Assembly (NCBI GenBank): GCA_034423115.1
Contig: DAOUJD010000064.1
Span: 1-64,000, forward strand
Source: Bin87 sp034423115
Lineage (GTDB): Bacteria > Chloroflexota > Dehalococcoidia > Lucifugimonadales > UBA3495
Length of the DNA: 64,000 nucleotides
Direction of reading: 5' to 3'
Both the position numbers and the translations under genes were made by a program. Shown one piece after another: positions 31,247 to 40,234 of the stretch. The notes beneath the pieces were generated by a model that saw only the letters and a list, made by a program, of their open reading frames with translations, had not been told where the DNA came from and did no database searches. Each line of letters starts with the position of its first letter. The first letter of the stretch is position 1.

Positions 31247-32584
31247 GTGGTGCTGGGGCCTGATCACATACGTTCTCAATTGCGAGAAGCTCTGCGTCAT
31301 TGTCCAGCCGGATCTGACGCCGACATTTACCTAACCGCCACCGACCAGGCTCTCACTCGTTTCGCCAACAACCGCATCCACCAGAACGTGGCGCATCAGG
31401 ATGCGGTGGCCCATGTGCGGGTCGCCACTGGCCTCCGCCAAGGCAGATCGGTCACCAACAACCTGTCTGAACAGGGATTGGCGGACGCCGTGCAACAAGC
31501 CGCGGAGTATGCTCGTGTCATGCCAGAGGATCCCGACTTTCCCGGGTTGCCGGAACCATCGGCAATCCAATCAGTCGCAGCATACGATGAAGCCACCGCA
31601 ACGTGCCACGCCGAACAGCGGGCGGACACGGTAGGCATGGTCTGCCGGCGGGCCGCCGAGTTGACGCTGGAGGCCGCGGGATTCTGCCGCACCGGTTCAA
31701 CCGAGTTCGCAGTTGCCAGCACGCGGGGTGCCGATGCCTATCATGTGGGTTCATTCGCTGGCCTGCTCATCACCGTCCGCAGCGACGATTCGTCAGGTTG
31801 GAGCAAAGGTGGTGGTTGGCGCCGGGACGATATCGATTCCGAAGCCCTGGCCAGCGAGGCCATCGATAAGGCAGTTCGGGGTCGCAACCCACGGGATCTC
31901 GAACCCGATGAATATCCGGTGGTGTTGGAAAACTACGCCGTTGACGACATGCTGGAAGCGCTCAGTTTCTACGGCATGGGCGCCCACATGGTGCAGGACG
32001 GCCGTAGCTGGATGAACGACTTGATGGGCCAGCAGCCGATGAGCCCATTGATCACCCTCCGCGACGACGGTTTAGATCCGGCCGGTTGGCCGGTGCCGTT
32101 TGACGCAGAAGGCGTAGCCAAGCAACCGGTGGACATCGTAATCGATGGTGTGGTGCAGGGTCCGGTGCATAATACGTACACTGGAGTCAAGGACGGCGCG
32201 GCATCCACGGGACATCAGCGGGGAGCCACCGGAGGGCCAATGGCCACCAATTTGTTCATGCGACCCGGAGACCAAAGCACCGACGAACTGATCACATCAG
32301 TAAATTTTGGGTTGTACGTCACCCGTTTCTATTACACCCGCCTCGCGCACAATCGCGGTTGCGTCATGACGGGCATGACCCGCGACGGCACGTTTCTGAT
32401 CGAAAACGGCGAGATCACATCCCCCGTGAAGAATCTTCGATTCACTCAAAGCTACGTCGAGGCGCTGGCGGGTTGTAAAGGCTTGTCGAACACGGCCTCT
32501 CTGAACCTCAACGAGGCCGGCGTGGCAATGCACGTTCCTGCCGCGTTGCTGGGGAGTTGGCGGTTTACCGGCCAGACTGTCTAG
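31247..32584 (+). CDS. tldE: TldE/PmbA metallopeptidase partner subunit
   Basis: The 445-residue protein starts at GTG 31247, with AGGGAGAGAG upstream. An upstream in-frame stretch back to 31115 overlaps tldD and is not used. It shows the fold shared with TldD (DADIYLTATDQALTRFANN, VAHVRVATGLRQGRSVTNN) without the HExxxH site, and ends with typical PmbA features (NLFMRPGDQSTDELITSVN, FLIENGEITSPVKNLRFTQS). It completes the TldD/TldE protease. Confidence 0.92.
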   Translation: MVLGPDHIRSQLREALRHCPAGSDADIYLTATDQALTRFANNRIHQNVAHQDAVAHVRVATGLRQGRSVTNNLSEQGLADAVQQAAEYARVMPEDPDFPGLPEPSAIQSVAAYDEATATCHAEQRADTVGMVCRRAAELTLEAAGFCRTGSTEFAVASTRGADAYHVGSFAGLLITVRSDDSSGWSKGGGWRRDDIDSEALASEAIDKAVRGRNPRDLEPDEYPVVLENYAVDDMLEALSFYGMGAHMVQDGRSWMNDLMGQQPMSPLITLRDDGLDPAGWPVPFDAEGVAKQPVDIVIDGVVQGPVHNTYTGVKDGAASTGHQRGATGGPMATNLFMRPGDQSTDELITSVNFGLYVTRFYYTRLAHNRGCVMTGMTRDGTFLIENGEITSPVKNLRFTQSYVEALAGCKGLSNTASLNLNEAGVAMHVPAALLGSWRFTGQTV

Positions 32585-32616
32585 AATGTCGAACGAACCA
32601 ATCCGGAGTGATGCAG

Positions 32617-32814
32617 ATGGCTGATCTGAACAACGAAGAGATACAGGCGCTGGCAAAAGCAGTCGGCTTGACCCTCGAAGAACCTGAATTGACCCAGGTT
32701 GCCCATAGTCTGAATGCGATGCTGGAAGAGATGGCCGGCATCAACCCGCCGGGTTTCAATCTGGAAGAATACGTTGCCGTGGTACAACCGGCAGATATGG
32801 AGGTTGCAGAATGA
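32617..32814 (+). CDS. GatC/AtzG-like small amidase subunit
   Basis: The 65-residue protein starts at MADLNNEEIQALAKAVGLTL (ATG 32617, GGAG eight bases upstream). It resembles the N-terminal helical part of GatC and the AtzG class of small proteins that wrap around amidase-signature enzymes. It overlaps the amidase start by ATGA, so the two are co-translated and probably form a complex. No GatB is present, so glutaminyl-tRNA amidation is unlikely. Confidence 0.75.
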   Translation: MADLNNEEIQALAKAVGLTLEEPELTQVAHSLNAMLEEMAGINPPGFNLEEYVAVVQPADMEVAE

Positions 32815-34244
32815 CTTCCGCCGAAATCCCATTCATGTCCGCTGTAGAGTTGGCCTCAGCCATCAGAAATCGCGACATATCTGCGGTAGAGGCCGTTGAC
32901 GCTTACCTGGATCGCATCGACAAAGTTGGCGACAAGCTGAATGCCTACATAACCGTGTGCGCTGACGAGGCGCGGGCCGATGCCAAACGCTTGGACGACG
33001 AAGCTGCCGCCGGCAATTTCCGAGGTCCGCTTCATGGGGTACCAGTGGGGATCAAGGATCAGATTCACACCGCCGGAATCCCCACCACCGACGCCTCCAA
33101 AATCCGCGCCGATTTCGTGCCTGATGCGGATGCCACGGTGGTCGCCAAGCTCAAAGCCGCCGGTGCTGTGATCATCGGCAAGACCAACATGAGCGAATTC
33201 GCACTGGGCGATCCCATCAGCAGTTGGTTTGGGCCGGCGCGCAACCCCTGGGACACGGCGCGCAATCCCGGAACTTCCAGCACCGGTAGCGGCTCGGCCA
33301 CCGCCGGGTTCCTCTGCGCCACTTCTCTGGGCGAGGATACCGGCGGGTCTATCCGTGGTCCCGCCGCCAATTGCGGCCTGGTCGGGATACGACCCACGTG
33401 GGGGCGAGTCAGTCGTGCCGGCGTGGATGGCGCCAGCTGGTCAACGGATACTATCGGCCCCATTTCGCGGACGGTGGCGGATTGCGCCCTCACTCTGGGA
33501 GTCGTCGCCGGCCATGACCCCAACGACCGTTACAGTCGGACCGAACCCGTGCCGGACTATCTGAATGGATTGGACTCCGGCGTCGCGGGAATGCGAATTG
33601 GAGTGGTTACGGAGTTGATGGGCGGACACGGTCTGTCGTTGAATGACCAGAGCCGGGACGCCGTGGCCGCCGCTGCCGAAGTGTTCCGCGAGCTTGGCGC
33701 AGAAGTCGTTCCGGTCAGCCTGCCAATGGCGCCGTTTACCGGCCCAATCGTGCGCACCATCACGAGCACCGAACGAGTGAGCTTGAACCCAGAGTGGCTG
33801 CGGGAACGCTTCGAGGACTATCACCCCAACACTCGGGTGGCATTTGCAACCGGAAACCTCATACCGGGCCAGGTGTATTACAAGGCGGTGAAGCTTCGGG
33901 CCCTAGTGCGTCGCCAGGTTATCGAGGCGTTCCGTGAGGTGGACCTATTGTTGCAGCCTACGTCGACGGGTCCCGCCGGACTGCTGTCGGATGAACCGCC
34001 GGTGGTCAACAGCAAGGAGATGGCGGCGGCCGCTTTACGGGAAGGCAGTTTCCGCGGGTTGTACAGTTTGAGCGGGTGCCCCGCGTTGAGCATCCCGTGC
34101 GGGTTCACCAGCGATGGGGAAGGGGCTTTGCCCTTGGCGCTCCAGATCGCCGGTCCACACTTGGGTGAGGCTGCCGCGCTGCGTGCGGCTTACGCTTATG
34201 AACAGGCTACTCCGTGGCATTTGCGACGGCCCCCCGATTTGTAA
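32811..34244 (+). CDS. Amidase-signature family amidohydrolase
   Basis: The 477-residue enzyme has the Ser-cisSer-Lys triad regions: HGVPVGIKDQIHTAGIPTT (Lys), NPGTSSTGSGSATAGF and EDTGGSIRGPAANCGLVGIR (serines). The family hydrolyses amides and includes GatA, AtzF/AtzE-type hydrolases and aryl acylamidases. Together with the GatC-like partner and TldD/TldE upstream it suggests breakdown of peptide-like or amide compounds. It ends the operon and a terminator follows at 34301. Confidence 0.92.
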   Translation: MTSAEIPFMSAVELASAIRNRDISAVEAVDAYLDRIDKVGDKLNAYITVCADEARADAKRLDDEAAAGNFRGPLHGVPVGIKDQIHTAGIPTTDASKIRADFVPDADATVVAKLKAAGAVIIGKTNMSEFALGDPISSWFGPARNPWDTARNPGTSSTGSGSATAGFLCATSLGEDTGGSIRGPAANCGLVGIRPTWGRVSRAGVDGASWSTDTIGPISRTVADCALTLGVVAGHDPNDRYSRTEPVPDYLNGLDSGVAGMRIGVVTELMGGHGLSLNDQSRDAVAAAAEVFRELGAEVVPVSLPMAPFTGPIVRTITSTERVSLNPEWLRERFEDYHPNTRVAFATGNLIPGQVYYKAVKLRALVRRQVIEAFREVDLLLQPTSTGPAGLLSDEPPVVNSKEMAAAALREGSFRGLYSLSGCPALSIPCGFTSDGEGALPLALQIAGPHLGEAAALRAAYAYEQATPWHLRRPPDL

Positions 34245-34300
34245 ATCTCCACCAGAGTCGCACACGCTGAACTAATTTTGTTCACAAGTCTTTTACGAAC

Positions 34301-34330
34301 GACCGCACAGAGATGTGCGGTCATCGTTTG
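34301..34330 (+). terminator. Rho-independent terminator after the amidase operon
   Basis: A 9-bp perfect stem GACCGCACA/TGTGCGGTC with a GAGA loop is followed by ATCGTTTGT. Confidence 0.8.
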
Positions 34331-34373
34331 TCGTGTGCTACTCTGTGCCGACTTTTGCTGCCGGGTTGGATTG

Positions 34374-35645
34374 ATGGGGTTGACTATCTTGCCGGTTTGG
34401 CGCCTTTTGGCAGGGATGGCGATCACCTTTGCCCTCGCTCTGGCGTTGGGTTTGGCCTGCACGGATGCGGTGGAAACAGCGCCGGCCAATAGTGCCGTGG
34501 CCGCGACTGAACAACGGTCTGTAGCAGATTCGGAACAAGACACTCCAACTGATCCCGGGATCACCCGCGATGCGGTGTTATTCGGTCAGTCCGCCGCGTT
34601 TTCCGGCCCAGCCGCGGAGTTGGGCAACGGCATGCAAGTCGGGATCGAGGCAGCATTCCAGGAAGTTAATGCCGATGGCGGTGTGCACGGACGCGAACTT
34701 AAGCTTGAATCCCTGAACGATTCATACGAGTCCGACTTCGCGCTGTCCAATACGAAGACACTGATCGAAAAGGAAAAGGTTTTTGCGCTAATTGGAGCGG
34801 TTGGAACACCGACGTCGCGCGCGTCAGCGCCGTTGGCGCAGGCTGCCGGCGTGCCGTTTGTCGCGCCGTTCACGGGTGCCGAATTTTTGCGTTCCCCTGA
34901 CCTGAACACCGTGATGAACGTTCGTGCTTCCTACTACCAGGAAACGGAAGCGATGGTAGCTCGCCTTACCGAGGACCTTGGGGTGACTAAAGTAGCGGTG
35001 TTTTATCAGGATGATTCATACGGTCGGAACGGATTGGATGGGACGACGAACGCACTGGCACGGCGTGGCCTGGAGCCAGTCGTTTCCTGGTCTTACCCGC
35101 GCAATACCATCGCTGTGAAAGCTGCGACGCTGAGAATCGCCGAAGCCGACCCGGAAGCGGTGATTATGATTGGTGCATATGCGCCGGTCGCTAGGGCTAT
35201 CGAACTATTGCGGAGGGATGTTGACCCCATTCTAATGACGGTGTCGTTCGTGGGCAGCAACGCGCTCGCAGAGGAGTTGGCCGAGGAGACTGAGAAGGTG
35301 TACGTTACGCAAGTAGTGCCTTTGCCAGATGATGACACCATTCCTGTGGTCGCCCGTTACCATGCCGCTTTGTCCAAATACGATGGGGACGCCGAGCCAG
35401 GGTTTGTTTCTCTCGAGGGATACCTGGCGGGTAGGTTGGCCATCGCAGGTTTGGAAGCGTGTGGACCCGACCTGAGTCGCGAGTGTTTTCTTGATTCTTT
35501 GAGGGACGCCGGCACCATTGACATCGACGGCATGATGCTAAAGTACGGACCGGATGACAACCAAGGATCCGATGCGGTGTTTTTGACGGCGGTCGGCGCT
35601 GATGGAAAGTATGAACAAGTGGATACTCTACGGGGATTGCAATGA
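34374..35645 (+). CDS. Branched-chain amino acid-type periplasmic binding lipoprotein
   Basis: The 423-residue product starts at about ATG 34374 (MGLTILPVWRLLAGM). A hydrophobic signal with LGLAC lipobox is followed by a low-complexity stretch and then a type I binding domain: GITRDAVLFGQSAAFSGPA, GMQVGIEAAFQEVNADGGVHGR, FALIGAVGTPTSRASAPLAQ, VAVFYQDDSYGRNGLDGTTNA and PGFVSLEGYLAGRLAIAGLEAC. These match LivJ/Peripla_BP_6 proteins that bind amino acids, amides or aromatic acids. No permease or ATPase gene is adjacent, so it may serve a sensor or a distant transporter. A paralogous domain occurs in the next gene. Confidence 0.9.
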   Translation: MGLTILPVWRLLAGMAITFALALALGLACTDAVETAPANSAVAATEQRSVADSEQDTPTDPGITRDAVLFGQSAAFSGPAAELGNGMQVGIEAAFQEVNADGGVHGRELKLESLNDSYESDFALSNTKTLIEKEKVFALIGAVGTPTSRASAPLAQAAGVPFVAPFTGAEFLRSPDLNTVMNVRASYYQETEAMVARLTEDLGVTKVAVFYQDDSYGRNGLDGTTNALARRGLEPVVSWSYPRNTIAVKAATLRIAEADPEAVIMIGAYAPVARAIELLRRDVDPILMTVSFVGSNALAEELAEETEKVYVTQVVPLPDDDTIPVVARYHAALSKYDGDAEPGFVSLEGYLAGRLAIAGLEACGPDLSRECFLDSLRDAGTIDIDGMMLKYGPDDNQGSDAVFLTAVGADGKYEQVDTLRGLQ

Positions 35646-36057
35646 AGCCACAGTAGGTTTCTTGGAGGTCTGCTAATCATTCATTCGAGACGCGGTCCAA
35701 TGGGCTCTTTGAGTTCACTGTTGGAGCCAATAACCACAGACAAAGAAGGGGCGATTGATCACCGATTGGTTCAGACCTCCTCCTTACCATTCAAACCAAT
35801 TAGTAGATACAAGTTTCGCAAATCGGGGCGATTGTCTTCGTCCACAATATGAGATCACCACCCGGTTATCGGGGTTGGCGCAACGATACCATTCGTTCCC
35901 AAGGTAAAGCTCCGCTGGCCCGTAACGAGCGAACGAAGTCCCGTATTTGCCAGGAGAGAGCTCAACGTGAACCGCGATCCACCGTGCATTTTGTGCACAA
36001 GCCACAGCGGGTGTTTTTGTAGCATCCGGTATAAAAATCACAAATGGAGATAAGAAC
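35646..36057. other. Intergenic region between the two binding-protein genes
   Basis: Just over 400 nt with no clear gene. A minus-strand frame (35784 to about 36086) encodes a peptide with a hydrophobic start (GRILITFLSPFVIFIP) and GNEWYRCANPDNRVVISYCG; it overlaps the next gene's first codons on the opposite strand and is too uncertain to call. The stretch probably carries the promoter of the fusion gene at 36058, but no clear -35/-10 pair was found. Confidence 0.35.
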
Positions 36058-38448
36058 GTGATGAGAATCCGACCCAAACTCCCCATGGTTTCAGCAGTTT
36101 TACTCGCCGCGATCCTGGCCGCCACGGCCGGATGGCTGGCGTTGAATACTACGGCGCGTGCTCAGACGACTTTGCCCGCGCCTGCCGATGTCAGTGCAGT
36201 GAATGGCGACGATTCCGGCCAGGTTGTGGTGTCGTGGGACGCGGTGGATGGGGCTTCGAGTTATAGCGTCCGTTGGGTCAACCTCGGGGCGGCTTGGGAT
36301 GCATATCGCGCCGGACTGGAGTGGCAGAAACTCATCCAGTCGGTTGATATTGCAGACAGCGGAGATACCACCAACACCTTGACCGTCAACAACCTAACGC
36401 CGGGAACTCAGTACTCATTTGGAGTGGGGAGCAAAAACACCGCCGGGGCAAACCCAAATTGGTCCTCTTGGGTGTCGTTCACTCCAGCAGGGGATGACGG
36501 CACCACCGACGTCCAGGATATGGTCCATTTGCAGTCCGCTGCGTTGGCGCTCGCCCAGAATGCCAACGCGCTGGTGGGCGTCGGATCGGTCCCGACCGAC
36601 GCGAGCATGACGCGAGCTTCCATTGGTCAAGACATGGCCGCGGTTGGGAGACTCAAAGGCACGCTCAACACGGAGCTGGCGATCCTCAAGGCCAAGGGTC
36701 CTGAACGCCGGGTCGGCTACATCGAGGCGCAGGTGGGGCGGTTGGTCGCAAACGTGGACGCGATCCAGCAGGGCCGGGGACCTTTACTGCTCGCATTGCA
36801 GGCCGAAGGGGAAAGCCGGTTGGAGTTGACCCGGAACAATAGCGCAGTGCTGTTCCCGAGAACCGGCGCCAGCGTGGACATGCAGTTCTACGACTTGGTA
36901 ACCGACGCCGACGGCAACGTGTCTGCGGAAGACATACTGCAATACGTGCACACGGAGAGCCTGGGCGCAAACGCAACATTGGGGCATACCCTACTGCTGG
37001 TGGCGAGCCTCATGCAAGATCCAACGTTTGTAGCGCGCATCCAGGAGGCATACGATTCCGTCGGTGGGCGCGTTGACCGAGACGTTGAATATCTGCGCGC
37101 AAATCGCCCCGAAGGATTGAGTGACAGGGTTCTTGAATTGGCTGAAAACGTGCGCGACGCCGGGGGCGGAGATCTTGACTACTTTGACCGCCTGGTCGCC
37201 CGGCTCGAACTGGTCGTAAATGAAAGGGACCTGATCGAGGAGAATACGGAAATTCTTGATGATCTGCTGGAGCAGATTGACCATCTGTCTTCGGAAGTTC
37301 GGGGCGCTGACGTGCCGGCGGTGCCTGCTAGGGACATGGAGGACACCGGCGATCCAGGAATAACCGACAACGAAATACTTTTCGGGCAGTCGGCTGCATT
37401 GATGGGGTCCAATCAGGCTCTAGGCAAAGGAATGCAGATCGGAATCGAGGCAGCATTCAAGGAAGCGAATGATGCCGGCGGTGTCTACGGACGCCAACTG
37501 AAACTCACGACGATGGATGACAGGTATGAGCCCGACGCGGCGTTTGCGAACACGTTGGAGTTCGTTGAGGGTGACAACCCGGTATTCGCGCTGATCGGGG
37601 CTGTTGGTACGCCCACGTCCCGGGCCGCGTTGCCCGTGGCCCAGGATGCCGGCGTGCCTTTTGTCGGCGCGTTCACCGGAGCCCAGTTGCTGCGCGACGA
37701 TGAGTTGACCAACGTGCTCAATTACCGCGCGTCGTATTACGACGAGACCAGGGAAATGGTGGAAAGCCTCAGCGATGCGGGCGTCACCAAAGTGGCGGTG
37801 CTGTATCAGAACGACTCATACGGCGTCGATGGGCTCAGCGGTGTAGAAGCAGCGCTCGCGGAACAGGACGGTATGGAACTGGTGGCATCCTGGTACTATC
37901 GGCGTAACACCAGCGCCGTGGAGTCTGCGGCGTACCGGATCTCTGAGCAGGATCCGGAAGCGGTCATCATCGTGGGCACATCTGCGCCTGCTGCGAATAT
38001 CATAAAGAAGCTGCGAATGAAGATGGACCCGGACCCGACCTTCCTGGCGGTTTCGTTTGTCGGCAGCAACGCCTTGGTCAACGCATTGGGTAATGAAGGC
38101 GCAGGCGTCTACGTGACCCAAGTCGTTCCTTTGCCAAGCGATTCAAGCAACGCCGTGGTTGCCAAATACCGCGCCGCCCTGACTGCCTACGATTCTGGAG
38201 CGGAACATGGGTTCATCTCTCTTGAGGGTTATCTCGCGGGACGCATGGCTATATCGCGCTTGCAGGCCTGCGGCGCCAACGTGAGCCGGGAATGTTTCCT
38301 CGATGTCCAGGGTGCTACCACGACCATTGATATCGATGGACTCTCACTCACATTCGGGCCTGGCGACAACCAGGGGTCAGACACTGTCTTCCTGACCGTG
38401 ATCGGCGCTGATGGAGAGTACGATCAGGTCAACGCCATCACACGTTAA
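36058..38448 (+). CDS. Fibronectin III - helical region - periplasmic binding protein fusion
   Basis: The 796-residue exported protein begins with a signal peptide (MVSAVLLAAILAATAGWLAL; a GTG at 36058 gives the first residue). Residues about 39-140 form a fibronectin type III domain (PAPADVSAVNGDDSGQVVVS, LTVNNLTPGTQYSFGVGS). Residues about 155-420 are mostly helical, with long amphipathic helices (NALVGVGSVPTDASMTRAS, ENTEILDDLLEQIDHLSSEV) like a periplasmic sensor bundle. From about residue 428 comes a complete type I binding domain (GITDNEILFGQSAALMGSNQ, GMQIGIEAAFKEANDAGGVY), clearly paralogous to the previous gene. No transmembrane segment follows, so it is secreted or periplasmic. A terminator pair lies downstream. 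Confidence 0.88.
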   Translation: MMRIRPKLPMVSAVLLAAILAATAGWLALNTTARAQTTLPAPADVSAVNGDDSGQVVVSWDAVDGASSYSVRWVNLGAAWDAYRAGLEWQKLIQSVDIADSGDTTNTLTVNNLTPGTQYSFGVGSKNTAGANPNWSSWVSFTPAGDDGTTDVQDMVHLQSAALALAQNANALVGVGSVPTDASMTRASIGQDMAAVGRLKGTLNTELAILKAKGPERRVGYIEAQVGRLVANVDAIQQGRGPLLLALQAEGESRLELTRNNSAVLFPRTGASVDMQFYDLVTDADGNVSAEDILQYVHTESLGANATLGHTLLLVASLMQDPTFVARIQEAYDSVGGRVDRDVEYLRANRPEGLSDRVLELAENVRDAGGGDLDYFDRLVARLELVVNERDLIEENTEILDDLLEQIDHLSSEVRGADVPAVPARDMEDTGDPGITDNEILFGQSAALMGSNQALGKGMQIGIEAAFKEANDAGGVYGRQLKLTTMDDRYEPDAAFANTLEFVEGDNPVFALIGAVGTPTSRAALPVAQDAGVPFVGAFTGAQLLRDDELTNVLNYRASYYDETREMVESLSDAGVTKVAVLYQNDSYGVDGLSGVEAALAEQDGMELVASWYYRRNTSAVESAAYRISEQDPEAVIIVGTSAPAANIIKKLRMKMDPDPTFLAVSFVGSNALVNALGNEGAGVYVTQVVPLPSDSSNAVVAKYRAALTAYDSGAEHGFISLEGYLAGRMAISRLQACGANVSRECFLDVQGATTTIDIDGLSLTFGPGDNQGSDTVFLTVIGADGEYDQVNAITR

Positions 38449-38503
38449 CTTTGATGGGCGTTTCCAAAAACGCTGACCCCGTTGTCGGACGTTTGCGGAA
38501 ATC

Positions 38504-38533
38504 GGTCGGACATTGCCTTGGCAGTGTCCGACC
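38504..38533 (+). terminator. Hairpin after the fusion-protein gene
   Basis: A 9-bp perfect stem GGTCGGACA/TGTCCGACC with a 12-nt loop is followed by GTTGCTTGTC. It is a plausible, weakly U-rich terminator. Confidence 0.6.
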
Positions 38534-38585
38534 GTTGCTTGTCAATCGACTAACCGAGTCGGAAAGCGCACCGACTGTGTGGATT

Positions 38586-38620
38586 CCCCGCAGCACACAA
38601 GTGTCGCGGGGAGTGTTTTC
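38586..38620. terminator. Second terminator between convergent genes
   Basis: Stem CCCCGC/GCGGGG encloses an inner CACAC/GTGT helix and is followed by AGTGTTTTCC on the plus strand, just before the stop codon of the convergent amidohydrolase. Confidence 0.7.
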
Positions 38621-38623
38621 CGT

Positions 38624-40219
38624 TCAGCCCTCGTACACGGTATGTCCGCCGACTATCGTTCGTTCGATGGGAATATCCTTGATCCCAAAGGGGTCGATAG
38701 CCGTCGGGTCGGCGCCCAGCACCACCAGGTCAGCCAGTTTGCCGACCTCGATGCTGCCCTTCAGGTTCTCTTCGAACCCAGCATAGGCGCCGTTGAAGGT
38801 GTAGATGCGTAGGGCGTCCTCCACCGATATGCGCTGATTCATCCCCCATTCGCGCCCCTCGCTGTCGGTTCGGGTAACGCAGCTCTGGATGCCCATGAGC
38901 GGTTCGAAGGGACCGGGTGGGTAGTCGGTGGCGCCGGTGGACATGACCTTGTAGTCCATGAATGAACGCTGGGCGAACATCCACTGCAAGCGTTCCTCGC
39001 CATAGAACTGCATCTTCTCGCCGTGGTAGTACACATAGGTGCAAAACGGTGTCGCCACCGTGCCCAGTTTGTTCATTCGAGTGAGCAGGTCGTGATTGAC
39101 CAGTGTGCAGTGCTCGACACGGTGTCGCGGGTCGGGCCGGGGGTCGCCGGCCTGTGCGGCTTCGTAGGCTTTGAGCACCAGGTCGATGGTGGAGTCCCCG
39201 TTGGCATGGATGCACACCTGAAAGCCGGCGGCGTGCATCTGCATGACGTTTTCCAGGATCTCATCCTCGGTCATGGTCAGGATGCCGTGGTCGCAGCAGC
39301 TGCCGACGTACGGCTCGGAAAGATAGGCCGTCCGTGATGCTATAGCGCCATCGGCAACCATCTTGATGCCCCCGATGCGTAAGCGATCATCGCCCATACC
39401 GGATCGAATACCGGCGTCTCGCAACGCCGGGAAGTAGCGGTACCACATGAGCGCATAGACACGCAGGCTCAAGTCGCCGGAGTCGCGGCCTTCCTGGTAA
39501 GTCTGCAGTTCGTAGTCGGTTACCCGCGCATCGTGCACGCTGGTCAAGCCGGCGCGGTTTAGCATCTCGCAGATGACCCGCAGGCCTTCCCTGCGGGTAT
39601 CGGCGGACTCTACCGGAAGTTGGTTTTCCCGGATGTCGTCAACGGCGCGTTCGTAAATCACGCCGTTCAACCTGCCGGTGTCGGGATTGCGCCCGAGGCG
39701 TCCGCCCGGTGGGTCCGGTGATTCATCATGGAACCCGCCCCGTTCCAGCGCCAGTGTATTACCGAAGTACACGTGGCCGGCGCGGTGGGATACCAATACG
39801 GGATGGTCGGTGCTGACCGCGTCCAGGTCTTCCCGACGCAGGAACCGATTTTCGGTGGTCTTGGTGTCATCGAACTTGAACCCCTGCACCCAGTGGCCGG
39901 CCGGTGTTACGGCAACTCGTTCCCGAAGGGCCTGTTGGATGTCTGAGATGGTTGGCAGCGCACAATCGGCAGCCATCACGTGGCGCGTTCCGCTGCTGAG
40001 CACATGGATGTGTGCGTCTATGAAACCCGGCAGCACCGTTTTTCCGGGCAATTCAATGATTTTCGTGGCGGGCCCGATCAGCGTTTCCACGTCGGAGTCT
40101 GACCCGACGCCGATGAACCGCCCGTCCCGCATGGCCACTGCGGTAGCCCTCGGTTGGTCTGGATCGATGGTGATGACGTTGGCGCGGCGGATCACCGTAT
40201 CTGCATGGTACGCGGCCAT
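38624..40219 (-). CDS. YtcJ-like amidohydrolase (Amidohydro_3 family)
   Basis: The 531-residue metal-dependent hydrolase has the family order: VIRRANVITIDPDQPRATAV, KTVLPGFIDAHIHVLSSGT (first His pair), HRAGHVYFGNTLALERGG, FQVCIHANGDSTIDLVLKAY, HRVEHCTLV and a C-terminal GSIEVGKLADLVVLGADPTA. The group acts on exocyclic amides, formamides or hydantoin-like compounds in the cytoplasm. It ends a minus-strand run, 15 nt after an alcohol dehydrogenase gene, and probably cleaves an intermediate of that pathway. Confidence 0.92.
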   Translation of the reverse strand: MAAYHADTVIRRANVITIDPDQPRATAVAMRDGRFIGVGSDSDVETLIGPATKIIELPGKTVLPGFIDAHIHVLSSGTRHVMAADCALPTISDIQQALRERVAVTPAGHWVQGFKFDDTKTTENRFLRREDLDAVSTDHPVLVSHRAGHVYFGNTLALERGGFHDESPDPPGGRLGRNPDTGRLNGVIYERAVDDIRENQLPVESADTRREGLRVICEMLNRAGLTSVHDARVTDYELQTYQEGRDSGDLSLRVYALMWYRYFPALRDAGIRSGMGDDRLRIGGIKMVADGAIASRTAYLSEPYVGSCCDHGILTMTEDEILENVMQMHAAGFQVCIHANGDSTIDLVLKAYEAAQAGDPRPDPRHRVEHCTLVNHDLLTRMNKLGTVATPFCTYVYYHGEKMQFYGEERLQWMFAQRSFMDYKVMSTGATDYPPGPFEPLMGIQSCVTRTDSEGREWGMNQRISVEDALRIYTFNGAYAGFEENLKGSIEVGKLADLVVLGADPTAIDPFGIKDIPIERTIVGGHTVYEG

Positions 40220-40234
40220 TGGTTGCTCCTTCGG

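Noticed and set aside
32617..34244. A GatCAB glutamyl-tRNA amidotransferase
   Set aside because: GatC-like and amidase genes are present but there is no GatB, and the neighbours are catabolic or proteolytic, so a stand-alone amidase with a small subunit fits better.
35784..36086. A minus-strand small secreted protein
   Set aside because: The translation has a hydrophobic start and looks partly protein-like, but it overlaps the start of the fusion gene on the opposite strand and has no clear ribosome-binding site.
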